DNA of 64,000 nt. It comes from Bacteroidota bacterium. GTDB lineage: Bacteria; Bacteroidota; Bacteroidia; AKYH767-A; OLB10. A program made the translations under genes and the position numbers. Location: positions 22,978 through 86,977 of the forward strand of contig JAGVTU010000004.1 of assembly GCA_019136655.1 (NCBI GenBank). The letters are read 5' to 3'. Below the pieces are notes generated by a model. The model did not search any database. It worked only from the letters and a program-made list of their open reading frames with translations, and was not told where the DNA came from. Positions 26,442-35,778 of this stretch are shown piece after piece; position 1 is the first letter of the stretch, and each line of letters starts with the position of its first letter.

Positions 26442-28565
26442 TTATTTCAAAAGTTGATAAGCAATAAAACTGGCAACCCATGCAAGCGCACCCATATAAA
26501 CAAACTGAATAACCGGCCATTTCCACGAACCGGTTTCGCGTTTCACTACGGCAAGCGTACTCATACATTGCATGGCAAATGCATAAAACAACATCAGCGA
26601 CAGGCCTACGGCAAGGGTGTAGCGCGGAGCACCTGTCTCTGTTTTTTCAGCTCTCATTTTTTCAAGAATAGGTTGGTTCTCTGATTCGCCACCAACACTG
26701 TAAATGGTGGACATGGTTCCCACAAAAACTTCGCGTGCAGCAAAGGAAGTTACCAAAGCAATTCCGATTTTCCAGTCGAAGCCCAAAGGTTGAATGGCTG
26801 GTTCGAGTGCTCTGCCCATCCATCCTGCATAGGAGTTTTCAAGTTTTTCAGATTGAAGTTTTGCCAACTGCTCCTGTGGTGGTGAAGGTTGTGCAGCAAG
26901 TTCGGTATATTCCTTTTCGAGGTTGTTGTATTTATCACCGGGTCCGCGTGACGACAAAAACCACAACACAATAGAAATGGCGATAATGATTTTACCTGCA
27001 TCGAATAGAAAAATTTTTACTTTATCATAAATGGTAATGAGAATATTTTTCCATCGCGGCAAGCGATAAACAGGGAGTTCGAGAATAAAAAAATCGCGGC
27101 TTTTTGATTTCAGAATTTTTTTCATCACCAAGGCCGATGCTATTGCTGCAACAAAACCGATAAGATACATAAACATCATAATCAATCCCTGCGAGTTGAT
27201 GAATCCAAGAATATAATAGCGCGGAACAATGAGCGATATCAATAAGGTATAAACCGGAAGCCGTGCCGAACAACTCATCAGCGGAGTCACCATAATGGTA
27301 ATCATTCGTTCTTTCCAGCTTTGTATGGTACGTGTTGCCATGATGGCAGGCACTGCACAAGCCACACCACTTATAAGAGGAATAACCGAACGTCCGTTAA
27401 GCCCGAAAGGGCGCATCAGCCTGTCCATGATAAAACTTACACGCGACATATACCCTGTGTCTTCCAGAATGGTGATAAACAAAAACAGCAATGCAATTTG
27501 CGGAATAAAAATGATGATACCTCCAAGTCCGGCAAGTACACCGTTTACCAGCAAATCGTTGAGCATTCCCTGCGGAAGCCACTCACTCACCTTAGATGAA
27601 AGCTGAGCAAAAGTTCCGTCAATAAAATCCATCGGAAACTGTGCTACGTTGAATATAAACTGAAAAATAATAAACAGTATAGCAAGAAATATCACAAACC
27701 CCCAGATGCGGTGTGTTACCAAATTGTCAATACTACGGGTCAGGGATTTGCGAAATGATACTGCCTGCGAAACACAGCTTTTCATCAACACCGAAATGGT
27801 TTTGTAACGCTCAAGTGTTTCACCGGCCTGCATCACTGTGTTTTTGAAACCATGCTGTTGTGTAATGTCTCTTAAACGCTCTTTTTGTTTTTCATCAATA
27901 AACGAAAGCGGAACTTTTTCAAAATTTCCCGCAAGAAGAAAAGCGGCATAATCACTTTTTACTGAAAACTCTTTTTTAATTTCTTTGATGGCATCAGGAG
28001 CCAGTTCGCATGAAGGCATGATGTCATTCTCAGGCTGAGGACGGTTTTCAAGCAATGCTTTTTTAATTTCTTCAATACCTGAATTTTGCCTTACCACTGC
28101 AGGAACAATTCTTATTCCAAGTGCTTTTTCAAGTTTGGGAATATCAATCTTCAATCCTTTTTTTATGGCCAGATCCATCATGTTAAGCACCAGCACTACC
28201 GGAACTTTCAAATCAATAATCTGAGAACATAAAAACAAACTGCGTTTTAAGTTGGTTGCATCTGCAATAACAATTACTCTGTCGGGGTGCGATTCATCAT
28301 TCTTATCCGTCAAAACCTGATAAGGAATTTGCTCGTCAATGGTTTTTGGATACAAGCTGTATGTGCCGGGCAAATCAGTAATTCTTACTTTATAGGTATT
28401 GCCATCGGCTGCATTGCGAATGGTAAACTGCCCAATGTGTTTGTCAACCGTAACACCTGGAAAGTTCGCAACTTTTTGATTGAGTCCGGTAAGTGCATTA
28501 AACAAAGTACTCTTCCCGCTGTTGGGATTTCCTATCAATGCAACTTTAAGATTTATGTCGGCCAC
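26442..28565 (-). CDS. feoB: Ferrous iron transporter FeoB
   Basis: 707 residues. The N-terminal GTPase has G1 GNPNSGKSTLFN, G2 GVTVDKH, G3 DLPGTYSL and G4 NMMD, followed by a helical GDI-like region and a membrane domain of about ten helices, with the paired Gate motifs around IPLISGVACAVPAIMATRTI and TSFAAREVFVGTMSTIY. It imports Fe2+ across the inner membrane. feoA lies 16 bp upstream. The arrangement is standard, without FeoC, and may serve the iron needs of the SUF system and the haem/Fe-S enzymes. A poorly conserved linker with PSPPQEQ is present before the last helices. Confidence 0.97.
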   Translation of the reverse strand: MADINLKVALIGNPNSGKSTLFNALTGLNQKVANFPGVTVDKHIGQFTIRNAADGNTYKVRITDLPGTYSLYPKTIDEQIPYQVLTDKNDESHPDRVIVIADATNLKRSLFLCSQIIDLKVPVVLVLNMMDLAIKKGLKIDIPKLEKALGIRIVPAVVRQNSGIEEIKKALLENRPQPENDIMPSCELAPDAIKEIKKEFSVKSDYAAFLLAGNFEKVPLSFIDEKQKERLRDITQQHGFKNTVMQAGETLERYKTISVLMKSCVSQAVSFRKSLTRSIDNLVTHRIWGFVIFLAILFIIFQFIFNVAQFPMDFIDGTFAQLSSKVSEWLPQGMLNDLLVNGVLAGLGGIIIFIPQIALLFLFITILEDTGYMSRVSFIMDRLMRPFGLNGRSVIPLISGVACAVPAIMATRTIQSWKERMITIMVTPLMSCSARLPVYTLLISLIVPRYYILGFINSQGLIMMFMYLIGFVAAIASALVMKKILKSKSRDFFILELPVYRLPRWKNILITIYDKVKIFLFDAGKIIIAISIVLWFLSSRGPGDKYNNLEKEYTELAAQPSPPQEQLAKLQSEKLENSYAGWMGRALEPAIQPLGFDWKIGIALVTSFAAREVFVGTMSTIYSVGGESENQPILEKMRAEKTETGAPRYTLAVGLSLMLFYAFAMQCMSTLAVVKRETGSWKWPVIQFVYMGALAWVASFIAYQLLK

Positions 28566-28581
28566 CTTTGCGCTGAAAAAT

Positions 28582-28809
28582 TTATAATGTACTTACCAAA
28601 ACAGTTTCTGCCTCTGATTTTCTTATGCTCAGTATATAGCCGGCTACAGTTATGGCAATAGGGTCGCCAAGCGGTGCAATTCTCTCAACCCGCACATTTT
28701 CTCCGGGAATACAACCCATCTCCATCAGCTTCAGTTTAATTTCTTCGTCTGTAAATTGTTGTATGATGCAGATGTTTCCGGGTTTAATTTCGCTTAACTT
28801 CTTATCCAA
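28582..28809 (-). CDS. feoA: FeoA, SH3-like partner of FeoB
   Basis: 75 residues with the FeoA core LMEMGCIPGENVRVERIAPLGDPIAITVAGYILSIRKSEAETVLV. FeoA is a small cytoplasmic SH3-fold protein that supports FeoB-driven Fe2+ uptake. The start is a TTG (28809) giving MDKKLSEIKPG; no ATG precedes the domain. It is the first gene of feoAB and lies in a 113-bp divergent gap with panC. I see no clear Fur-like palindrome in that gap. Confidence 0.93.
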   Translation of the reverse strand: MDKKLSEIKPGNICIIQQFTDEEIKLKLMEMGCIPGENVRVERIAPLGDPIAITVAGYILSIRKSEAETVLVSTL

Positions 28810-28922
28810 AACTGTAATCTAAAAAATAGTGATGCGAAAATAGGCATCCTTCTTTAATTTCAGCTATAAAACAAATCATCAGATGGTAAGTTTTAGTTAT
28901 CATTGCTCCCGGTTAAATAATT

Positions 28923-29765
28923 ATGGAAGTTATTCATACAGTAAAACACCTGAAAGAAGCAATTGCACTGGTTAAGAAACAGGGCAAGTCTGTTGGTTTT
29001 GTACCTACCATGGGCGCGTTGCACGAGGGGCATATTTCATTAGCAGAGCGAGCTAAAAAAGAGAATGATGTGATGGTTGTCAGCATTTTTGTGAATCCTA
29101 TGCAGTTTAACAATGCTGATGATTTAAAAAAATATCCCGTAACAACTGAAAGTGATTTGGCAATGCTTGAGGCTGCAGGTTGTGATTTTGTATTCCTGCC
29201 TTCGGCAGACGAAATATACACTGCCAACGAAGCTCCACTGAATTTTGATCTCGGAAACCTTGATAAAATTATGGAAGGTAAATTCAGGCCCGGACATTTT
29301 CAGGGAGTGATTACTGTGGTCAATAAATTTTTCAGCTGGATAAAACCGCAGAAAGCATATTTCGGGGAAAAAGATTTTCAGCAATTGGCCATTATCAGAA
29401 TGATGAGTAATAAATTGCATCCTGATATTCAGATTATCGGCTGTCCAACTTTGCGCGAGTCAAATGGTTTGGCAATGAGCTCGCGAAACAGAAGGTTATC
29501 TGAGAGAGAAAGAAATGATGCAGGAGTAATTTACAGCAGTCTTATTCTGTTGAACTCATTAAAAAATAGTCATGAAATTGCTGATGCAAAATCACTTGTC
29601 ATACAAAAGATAGAAGCAGTTCGGCCTTTCAAAGTTGAATATCTGGATATTGTAAATGCTGATACACTTGTTTCACTTTCAGATTGGAGTGAGAGTTCTC
29701 GCATAAGAGCATGCATTGCTGTTTGGTGCAATGAAGTAAGGCTGATAGATAATATTGCCGTTTAA
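28923..29765 (+). CDS. panC: Pantothenate synthetase
   Basis: 280 residues, normal for PanC. It condenses pantoate and beta-alanine with ATP to make pantothenate (CoA pathway) in the cytoplasm. The nucleotidyl-transferase motifs are FVPTMGALHEGHISL (HIGH-type HEGH), FVNPMQFN, HFQGVITVVNKFF, YFGEKDFQQL and the KMSKS-like SSRNRRLS. Its last four bases overlap the end of the convergent methyltransferase gene. panB and panD are not in the window. Confidence 0.97.
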   Translation: MEVIHTVKHLKEAIALVKKQGKSVGFVPTMGALHEGHISLAERAKKENDVMVVSIFVNPMQFNNADDLKKYPVTTESDLAMLEAAGCDFVFLPSADEIYTANEAPLNFDLGNLDKIMEGKFRPGHFQGVITVVNKFFSWIKPQKAYFGEKDFQQLAIIRMMSNKLHPDIQIIGCPTLRESNGLAMSSRNRRLSERERNDAGVIYSSLILLNSLKNSHEIADAKSLVIQKIEAVRPFKVEYLDIVNADTLVSLSDWSESSRIRACIAVWCNEVRLIDNIAV

Positions 29766-30640
29766 AAACCACAGCGGTGGCGGGCAAAAACACCAAGAGG
29801 TAATTTTTGTTGCGTTTTGCTCTGCAGATAAATTTCTCCTGTTTCGCGTTCAATGGATTTATCGAAATACTGATCCATTAAATTATCCAAAATCAGTGAT
29901 GAAAATCCGAGTGAGTAAGTATTAAGCACCAGAAAATGTTTTTTGTCGAGCAGTTGCGAAACCAATTTCAACATTTCATTTATCTCATCTTCCAGTTTCC
30001 AGTTTTCGCCATTGGGGCCATGTCCGTAAGCAGGTGGGTCGAGTATGATTCCGTGATATTTTTTTCCGCGTTTTACTTCACGTTTCACAAATGTCATAGC
30101 ATCTTCAACAAGCCATCTCACATGGTCAAGTCCACTGAGTGTCATGTTTTCCTTAGCCCAGGTCACCACTTGTTTTATCGAGTCGAGATGAATCACATCG
30201 GCACCGGCAGCTTTGGCAGCCAGTGTAGCAGCACCGGTGTAGGCAAACAGATTCAGCACCCGTGGCTGTTCAATTTTTAAATCGAGTATGGAACGATAAA
30301 TATAATTCCAGTTGACAGCCTGCTCAGGAAAAACGCCTACATGTTTGAACGATGTGAGTGCAAGGCGTAAAACAATTTCATGGTCTTCAGAAAGCTGGTA
30401 TTTTATTCTCCATCTGTCAGGTATATCTTTCAGCTTTTTCCAACTTCCCGATGAGCTGTTTTTTGGGACAAACTTTACATGTGCCATTCTTTCCCATTCC
30501 TGCAAGGTCAGCTTACGGCTCCATACTGCCTGAGGTTCAGGCCTTATGGTGATACAGGTGCCGAAACGTTCAAGTTTCTCAAACTGACCGCTGTCTATCA
30601 GCTCATAGTCGTTAAAATGTAATGGCGTAAGCAAATGCAT
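29762..30640 (-). CDS. Class I SAM-dependent methyltransferase, RlmI/PF10672-like
   Basis: 292 residues. The SAM site is visible as VLNLFAYTGAATLAAKAAGADVIHLDSIKQVVTWAKENM, and the catalytic-type loop as GIILDPPAYGHGPNGENW. This belongs with the RlmI/RlmK-type 23S rRNA m5C methyltransferase clade but lacks their N-terminal PUA domain; the first 100 residues instead hold a short beta-rich region. The substrate, probably RNA, is inferred. It converges on panC with a 4-bp overlap of the coding ends. Confidence 0.85.
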   Translation of the reverse strand: MHLLTPLHFNDYELIDSGQFEKLERFGTCITIRPEPQAVWSRKLTLQEWERMAHVKFVPKNSSSGSWKKLKDIPDRWRIKYQLSEDHEIVLRLALTSFKHVGVFPEQAVNWNYIYRSILDLKIEQPRVLNLFAYTGAATLAAKAAGADVIHLDSIKQVVTWAKENMTLSGLDHVRWLVEDAMTFVKREVKRGKKYHGIILDPPAYGHGPNGENWKLEDEINEMLKLVSQLLDKKHFLVLNTYSLGFSSLILDNLMDQYFDKSIERETGEIYLQSKTQQKLPLGVFARHRCGF

Positions 30641-30732
30641 GGCGGTAAAAGTACGACCAAATTTTTCAAAAACAGGCCTGGGAGCAACCTTTTAATTTCT
30701 TCATCGTACAACGAAGCAAATATTTCATAAAG

Positions 30733-31866
30733 ATGATAACCAACTCAGTAGAGCAGTCTGTAAGAAAAGATCAGACAGCAGTACGCAAGTCACCTCTGAA
30801 AGTATTGTTAGTGGACGATATTCCGGCAAATCTGTTGACGCTGGAAAGTATTCTCGAAGACGAAAACCGTATTCTCATAAAAGCATTTTCGGGCAATGAA
30901 GCACTGAAGTTGCTTATGGAAGAGCCGATAGATTTAATTCTTCTCGATATTCAGATGCCTGACATGGATGGCATTGAAGTAGCTCAGCTGCTTAGAGCCA
31001 ATCCCAAAACAAAACATATCCCAATCATTTTTGTGTCGGCAATAGCTAAAAGTGAGCGTCCGAGTTTTGCAGAGTTCGAAACAGGGTCGTATGATTTTAT
31101 TCCTAAACCGCTCGACATTGAAGAAACTCAGAAAATGGTATCCATTTTTGAAGCCGGTTGCCGTTATAAAAGTCTGATTAAAGAACAGGAAAGTAAAATA
31201 AAAAGACTTACTGAACATTTCGATAAGTTCTTATACATCCTCTCACACGATTTGAATGCACCGTTGCGTGCAATTGAAAATCTGGTGCAATGGCTGGAAG
31301 AAGATTTAAAAAATACTGCTTCAGAAGAAAGTATTGAAAACATAAACCTGTTGCGCAACAGAGTGGGAAAAATGAAACTGTTGCTCGAAGGATTACTGAA
31401 ATTTGCAAGAGCCACCAGCAAAAATTCTGCTGTCGAAACCGTGAATCTTAAATCACTGGTTGAAGAAGTGTTTAAGAAAGTAAATAATAAAACTGAAGCA
31501 GTGCTTAATGTTGAAACCGAAGCAGGAAATATTGAAACAGATAAGCAGGCACTGTCAACTGTGCTCACTGAAATATTGCAAAATGCATTGCAGCATAATA
31601 CCAATGCCTATCCTGAAATAACTGTTAAAGTGACACAACATCATGATAAGATTGAGTTCAGCATTAACGATAACGGTCCGGGAATAAAACCACAGCAGCA
31701 AAAAATGATTTTTGAAATTTTTCAAACCTTGCCGTCATCTCATTCAGAAGCATCAGCAGGAGTGGGATTGGCTATTGTAAAAAAGTTGGTGGAAGATCAC
31801 AGTGGTATGGTATGGATTTCGCAGACACAGAAGCAAGGTCTCGACATACATTTTACCTGGAAATAA
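30733..31866 (+). CDS. Receiver-first histidine kinase
   Basis: 377 residues. The receiver domain (about 22-140) starts KVLLVDDIPANLLTLESIL, with acceptor Asp in LILLDIQMPDMDG and Lys in DFIPKPLD. A short coiled coil (KEQESKIKRLTEHFDKF) links it to a HisKA domain with His in LYILSHDLNAPLRAIENL, then HATPase_c with N-box LQNALQHN, G1 DNGPGI and G2 SAGVGLAIVKKLVE. There is no membrane segment, so it is soluble. The order (receiver before kinase) suggests that phosphorylation of the receiver controls the kinase. No partner regulator or phosphotransfer protein is adjacent, so its place in a cascade is unknown. Confidence 0.93.
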   Translation: MITNSVEQSVRKDQTAVRKSPLKVLLVDDIPANLLTLESILEDENRILIKAFSGNEALKLLMEEPIDLILLDIQMPDMDGIEVAQLLRANPKTKHIPIIFVSAIAKSERPSFAEFETGSYDFIPKPLDIEETQKMVSIFEAGCRYKSLIKEQESKIKRLTEHFDKFLYILSHDLNAPLRAIENLVQWLEEDLKNTASEESIENINLLRNRVGKMKLLLEGLLKFARATSKNSAVETVNLKSLVEEVFKKVNNKTEAVLNVETEAGNIETDKQALSTVLTEILQNALQHNTNAYPEITVKVTQHHDKIEFSINDNGPGIKPQQQKMIFEIFQTLPSSHSEASAGVGLAIVKKLVEDHSGMVWISQTQKQGLDIHFTWK

Positions 31867-31869
31867 ATT

Positions 31870-34254
31870 TCAGAATCCGCAAAGTTTTGTTTTCAGGGTA
31901 CTGACACCTGTTGTAAATAAAACAAGAGTGGTCGTACTTATAGGCATCAATATAGCTGCAAACAAAGGCGAAAGAGTGCCCGTCACTGCATAGCTTATTC
32001 CAACCAGATTATACAACAGCGATATGATGAAGCTGATGATAATAATGGTTACTGCCGACTTCGATAGTTTTATTAACTGAGGAAGCTTTCCTATGTGTGC
32101 TGCATCCATGATGGTATCACTTGCAGGAGTAAAGTTGTTGGTGTTATCTGTTATAGAAATACCCGAAGTAGCTGCCAGCAAAGCTCCGGCATCATTCAGT
32201 CCGTCACCAATCATCAACACTTTGTGATTTTGCTGTCGCAGGTTTTCAATACATGCAAATTTGTCTTCAGGTTTTTGGTTGAACCTCATTTCACAATTAC
32301 CGAAAAAATGTTCCAGATTTTTCTTTTCACTTTCATTGTCACCCGTGAGCACGGTTGTTTTAAGTGAAAGTTTGTTAAGCCCCTGTGCAAGTTGCTCCAC
32401 ACCATCCCTGTAGCTGTTGAAGAAAATAAAACGACCTTTTGTATGTTGGTTGATATGAATATACACACAGGTACGATTATCGTTTTTCTCCTCAACACCT
32501 GCAAACAATGCTGTACCGGCTTTCACATGCACACCATTCATTGTAGCTTCAATACCCTGACCTACAACTTCATTAAAATCGGTGCTCTTATACGAACGCT
32601 CTGTTTTTAGATGACGTGAAAGCAATTTGCTTAGCGGATGGGATGATTGTCTTGCGAGCGAATAGATAAGTTGTTTGTCATCATCAGTCAATGGGTCACC
32701 TTCGTATTCAATTTGCGAAGCATTGTTTTTAGTCAGCGTTCCTGTTTTGTCGAACACAACTGTGTCAATGTCGGCAAGTTTTTCAAGAGCTTTATAATTG
32801 CGCATATAGATTTTTCTTTTTCCCAACATGCGTAAAATATTGCCATAAGTAAATGGAGCCGACAATGCCAGTGCACATGGGCAGGTAATTACCAGCACTG
32901 CAGTAAATGCATTAATAGCTTTTTGTGTATCAGTATTCCACCAGTAAGCTCCTGCACCAAAAGCAATCAACAATACAACTACAATAAACCAACGACTGAT
33001 GTTGTTGACTAATTTTTCGAAACGACTTAACTCCGGCTTTGATGACGAACGGTTCCACAACTGAGTAAGATGACTCTGCGAAACTTCTTTGGTCACCTGC
33101 AGTTCTATCATACCCGCTGTCTGCCGACCTCCTGCAAAAATATTTTCGCCAGCTTCATGCGATACCGGAACAGATTCTCCTGTCACAAAATGATAGTCTA
33201 TGGATGCACGGCCTTTCAGCAACAGTGCATCAACCGGAATAATCTCGTTGTTGCGGATAAGAATGCGGTCGTTCACTTTAAGGTCGTTCACTGATATTTC
33301 TTTTTCCTCACCATTTTTCAGAGTAGTTACTGCAATGGGGAAGTAAGATTTATAATCACGGTCGAAAGACATGCTGTCGAAAGTAAAATCCTGAAACCAA
33401 CGACCTATCAGCATAAAAAATACCAAACCGCTTCCGCTGTCGAAATAACCTGCCCCTGTATGAGTGACAATTTCATACGTGCTGCGAAGAAAAATAGCAA
33501 TCAGACCGATGGCAATAGGAATATCAATAGAAGTGGTTTTATGACGCAGTGCTTTCCACGACTTGATAAAAAACTCATTGGCACTGTAAAAAAATACCGG
33601 CAATGCAAGCAGCAGATTTACATAACTGAAAAAATATTGCAATCCCGGGTCAATGTTTTTTCCTGATGAAAAATATTCAGGAAAACTTAGCATCATAATA
33701 TTTCCTGCACAAAATCCTGCTACTCCAATGCGGACAATACGGCTTCTGTTTGCTTTTTTGGTTTCTTTTTTCTCTATAGAGTCAAGGCTCAGCAATGGCT
33801 CATATCCGGTTTGTGTAAGCTTTTCAGCAACTTCACGAAGAGATGTTTTTGTGTTGTCAAACACCAAATGAAGTTCTTTTTTCAGAAAATCAATACGCGA
33901 AATAAGTACACCTGAATCTATTTTCTGAAAATGTTCCAGCAACCAAATGCAACTGCTGCAATGCATGGCCGGAATGTAAAAAGTTACATGTATTTCATTT
34001 TTATTTTTGAAGGTAATCAGTTTACGTGCAATCTCCTCTTCGTCAAGAAAATTAAATCGTTTATTAATCACACCGGCTTGTTTTGTCCCGGGTGTTTTAT
34101 TCAGGTCGTAATAAGTGCAAAGATTGTTTTCATTCAGAATTTCGTAAACCAGCTTACAACCGGTACAGCAAAAATACTTTTCTGCAAGTGCAATAGAAGT
34201 ATCTTCACAGTCGTCACCACAATGATAACATTTTAATTTATCTGCTATTTGCAT
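31870..34254 (-). CDS. CcoI/FixI-type copper-translocating P-type ATPase
   Basis: 794 residues from the ATG at 34254; an earlier in-frame ATG (34347) would overlap the opposite-strand gene region and add non-conserved residues. The N terminus has paired Cys motifs CYHCGDDC and CCTGC (a DUF2318/FixI-like metal-binding domain), then an HMA domain with MHCSSCIWLLE. The membrane part holds TCPCALALSAP (CPC), the ATPase part TGES, DKTGTLT and GDGLNDAGAL. This combination is that of CcoI/FixI ATPases, which supply copper for cbb3-type cytochrome oxidase. The ccoNOP and ccoGHS genes usually next to it are absent here, so the gene is isolated. Confidence 0.93.
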   Translation of the reverse strand: MQIADKLKCYHCGDDCEDTSIALAEKYFCCTGCKLVYEILNENNLCTYYDLNKTPGTKQAGVINKRFNFLDEEEIARKLITFKNKNEIHVTFYIPAMHCSSCIWLLEHFQKIDSGVLISRIDFLKKELHLVFDNTKTSLREVAEKLTQTGYEPLLSLDSIEKKETKKANRSRIVRIGVAGFCAGNIMMLSFPEYFSSGKNIDPGLQYFFSYVNLLLALPVFFYSANEFFIKSWKALRHKTTSIDIPIAIGLIAIFLRSTYEIVTHTGAGYFDSGSGLVFFMLIGRWFQDFTFDSMSFDRDYKSYFPIAVTTLKNGEEKEISVNDLKVNDRILIRNNEIIPVDALLLKGRASIDYHFVTGESVPVSHEAGENIFAGGRQTAGMIELQVTKEVSQSHLTQLWNRSSSKPELSRFEKLVNNISRWFIVVVLLIAFGAGAYWWNTDTQKAINAFTAVLVITCPCALALSAPFTYGNILRMLGKRKIYMRNYKALEKLADIDTVVFDKTGTLTKNNASQIEYEGDPLTDDDKQLIYSLARQSSHPLSKLLSRHLKTERSYKSTDFNEVVGQGIEATMNGVHVKAGTALFAGVEEKNDNRTCVYIHINQHTKGRFIFFNSYRDGVEQLAQGLNKLSLKTTVLTGDNESEKKNLEHFFGNCEMRFNQKPEDKFACIENLRQQNHKVLMIGDGLNDAGALLAATSGISITDNTNNFTPASDTIMDAAHIGKLPQLIKLSKSAVTIIIISFIISLLYNLVGISYAVTGTLSPLFAAILMPISTTTLVLFTTGVSTLKTKLCGF

Positions 34255-34262
34255 AATACAAC

Positions 34263-34274
34263 AAATCCGGATTT
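34263..34274. promoter_or_regulatory. 12-bp palindrome in a divergent promoter region
   Basis: AAATCCGGATTT is a perfect 12-bp palindrome 9 bp upstream of the FixI-type gene and about 120 bp upstream of the divergent MBL/rhodanese gene. It could be an operator, but perfect 12-mers also occur by chance. Confidence 0.3.
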
Positions 34275-34395
34275 CAGGCAGCAATAGTATAATCTTTTCC
34301 GCAACAATTTTTTGAGTAATATTTTTCAGTGGTATGACATAGGTCATTTATCTGTAAAGCTAAAAATCCAAGATTTGTCGCCTTCTTTAGATAAA

Positions 34396-35778
34396 ATGTT
34401 TTTTCGTCAGATTTATATACCGGGCTTATCACAGTTCAGCTACTTTCTGGAGTCAGAAGGTGAAGCTGTAGTCATTGATCCCATTCGTGAACCGTATATG
34501 TATCTTGATCTCGCTAAGGAGCGTAATGCAAAAATAAAGTATGTGTTGGAGACACATATTCACGCTGATTTTGTTTCAGGCCATCAGGAAATTGCCGAAC
34601 GTTCGGGTGCCACTATTGTATATGGACCCAATGCACGCACAGCATACCCCATTTATATGGCAAGAAATAATGAGGCAATAGCTTTCGGAAGTTTCTATTT
34701 AAAGGTATTGCATACACCGGGGCACAGTATTGAATCAACCTGTTATGTGCTGCATGATGAAAACCATAAACCTACAGCTATTTTCACTGGCGACACACTG
34801 TTTGCCGGTGATGTTGGTCGTCCTGATTTGATGAGTGGAAACAAAAGTACTTATGAACTCACACAATTGCTTTTTGATTCACTGGGTATTTTAAAATCAC
34901 TTCCTGACGATTTAGTGGTTTATCCGGGACATGGAGCTGGATCTGACTGTGGCAAAAACATCAGCAATGAAAAATTTACAACCATAGGCGAACAGAAGCA
35001 GAAAAATTATGCCATGCAGGCAACTGATATTGAAAGTTTCAGAAAAGCCGTTTCCACTGATCTAACAATGCCTCCCGAATATTTTTTTAAAAACATGAGT
35101 ATAAACATCATGGGTTATCGTCCATTGGAAGATGTGCTGAAAAAAAATATGAACCCGTTAAGTCCTGAAGAATTTAATTCGGAAATTAACAGAGCTATAT
35201 TATTAGATACACGCGATCCGGAAAATTTTGCAAAGGGGCATATCAACGGAGCTATTAATATTGGATTAAACGGATTCTTTGCTCCATGGGTAGGCAAACT
35301 GATTGATATGGATTCTCCTGTAGTTGTAGTTGCGGATGAAGGTTTGGAGAAAGAATCAGTCACACGACTATCGAGAGTGGGTTTAGAAAACGTAAGAGGT
35401 TATTTGGAAGGAGGAATGGCTGCCTGGATGAGTTCAAACCTTCCTGTTGAACAAATTGAAATTATTGATTCTGATAAATTTTTATCAGCTGTCGCAAATA
35501 ACACACACATAGCGGTTGACTGCAGAAAGAACAGAGAGTTTGTTAAAGAACATCTGAAAAACAATCTGAATATTCCTTTGGAAGATTTTCAGAATCGTAT
35601 AAATGAATTTGACAAGAATAAAAAGTATATACTTATTTGTAAAACCGGATATCTCAGTATGATTGCTTCTTCAATACTTTGCAAAAACGGAGTTCGTCAG
35701 GTTCAGGTGCTTAAGGGTGGAATTGAAGGGTTGAGAAATGTTAAAGATGTTTTTACAATGGAAGAAGAAAAAAATTAG
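34396..35778 (+). CDS. MBL-fold persulfide dioxygenase-like protein with two rhodanese domains
   Basis: 460 residues from the ATG at 34396, which starts MFFRQIYIPGLSQFSYFLE as in related proteins; an upstream TTG at 34312 would add 28 residues without homology. The metallo-beta-lactamase domain (1-240) has THIHADFVSGH, the ETHE1/BlrB-type iron ligand motif, plus HTPGHS, FTGDTLFAGDVGRPD and YPGHG. Two rhodanese-like domains follow. The first (about 255-350) has no Cys at the active loop (VVVVADEGLEKES), so it is probably inactive; the second (about 365-455) has ILICKTGYLS with a Cys and may be active. The protein should handle glutathione or protein persulfides in sulfide detoxification. It diverges from the FixI-type gene. 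Confidence 0.9.
   Translation: MFFRQIYIPGLSQFSYFLESEGEAVVIDPIREPYMYLDLAKERNAKIKYVLETHIHADFVSGHQEIAERSGATIVYGPNARTAYPIYMARNNEAIAFGSFYLKVLHTPGHSIESTCYVLHDENHKPTAIFTGDTLFAGDVGRPDLMSGNKSTYELTQLLFDSLGILKSLPDDLVVYPGHGAGSDCGKNISNEKFTTIGEQKQKNYAMQATDIESFRKAVSTDLTMPPEYFFKNMSINIMGYRPLEDVLKKNMNPLSPEEFNSEINRAILLDTRDPENFAKGHINGAINIGLNGFFAPWVGKLIDMDSPVVVVADEGLEKESVTRLSRVGLENVRGYLEGGMAAWMSSNLPVEQIEIIDSDKFLSAVANNTHIAVDCRKNREFVKEHLKNNLNIPLEDFQNRINEFDKNKKYILICKTGYLSMIASSILCKNGVRQVQVLKGGIEGLRNVKDVFTMEEEKN

Noticed and set aside
34255..34347. N-terminal extension of the FixI-type ATPase
   Set aside because: The extra 31 residues are not conserved-looking and would run through the promoter region of the divergent gene; the ATG at 34254 immediately precedes the Cys-rich domain.
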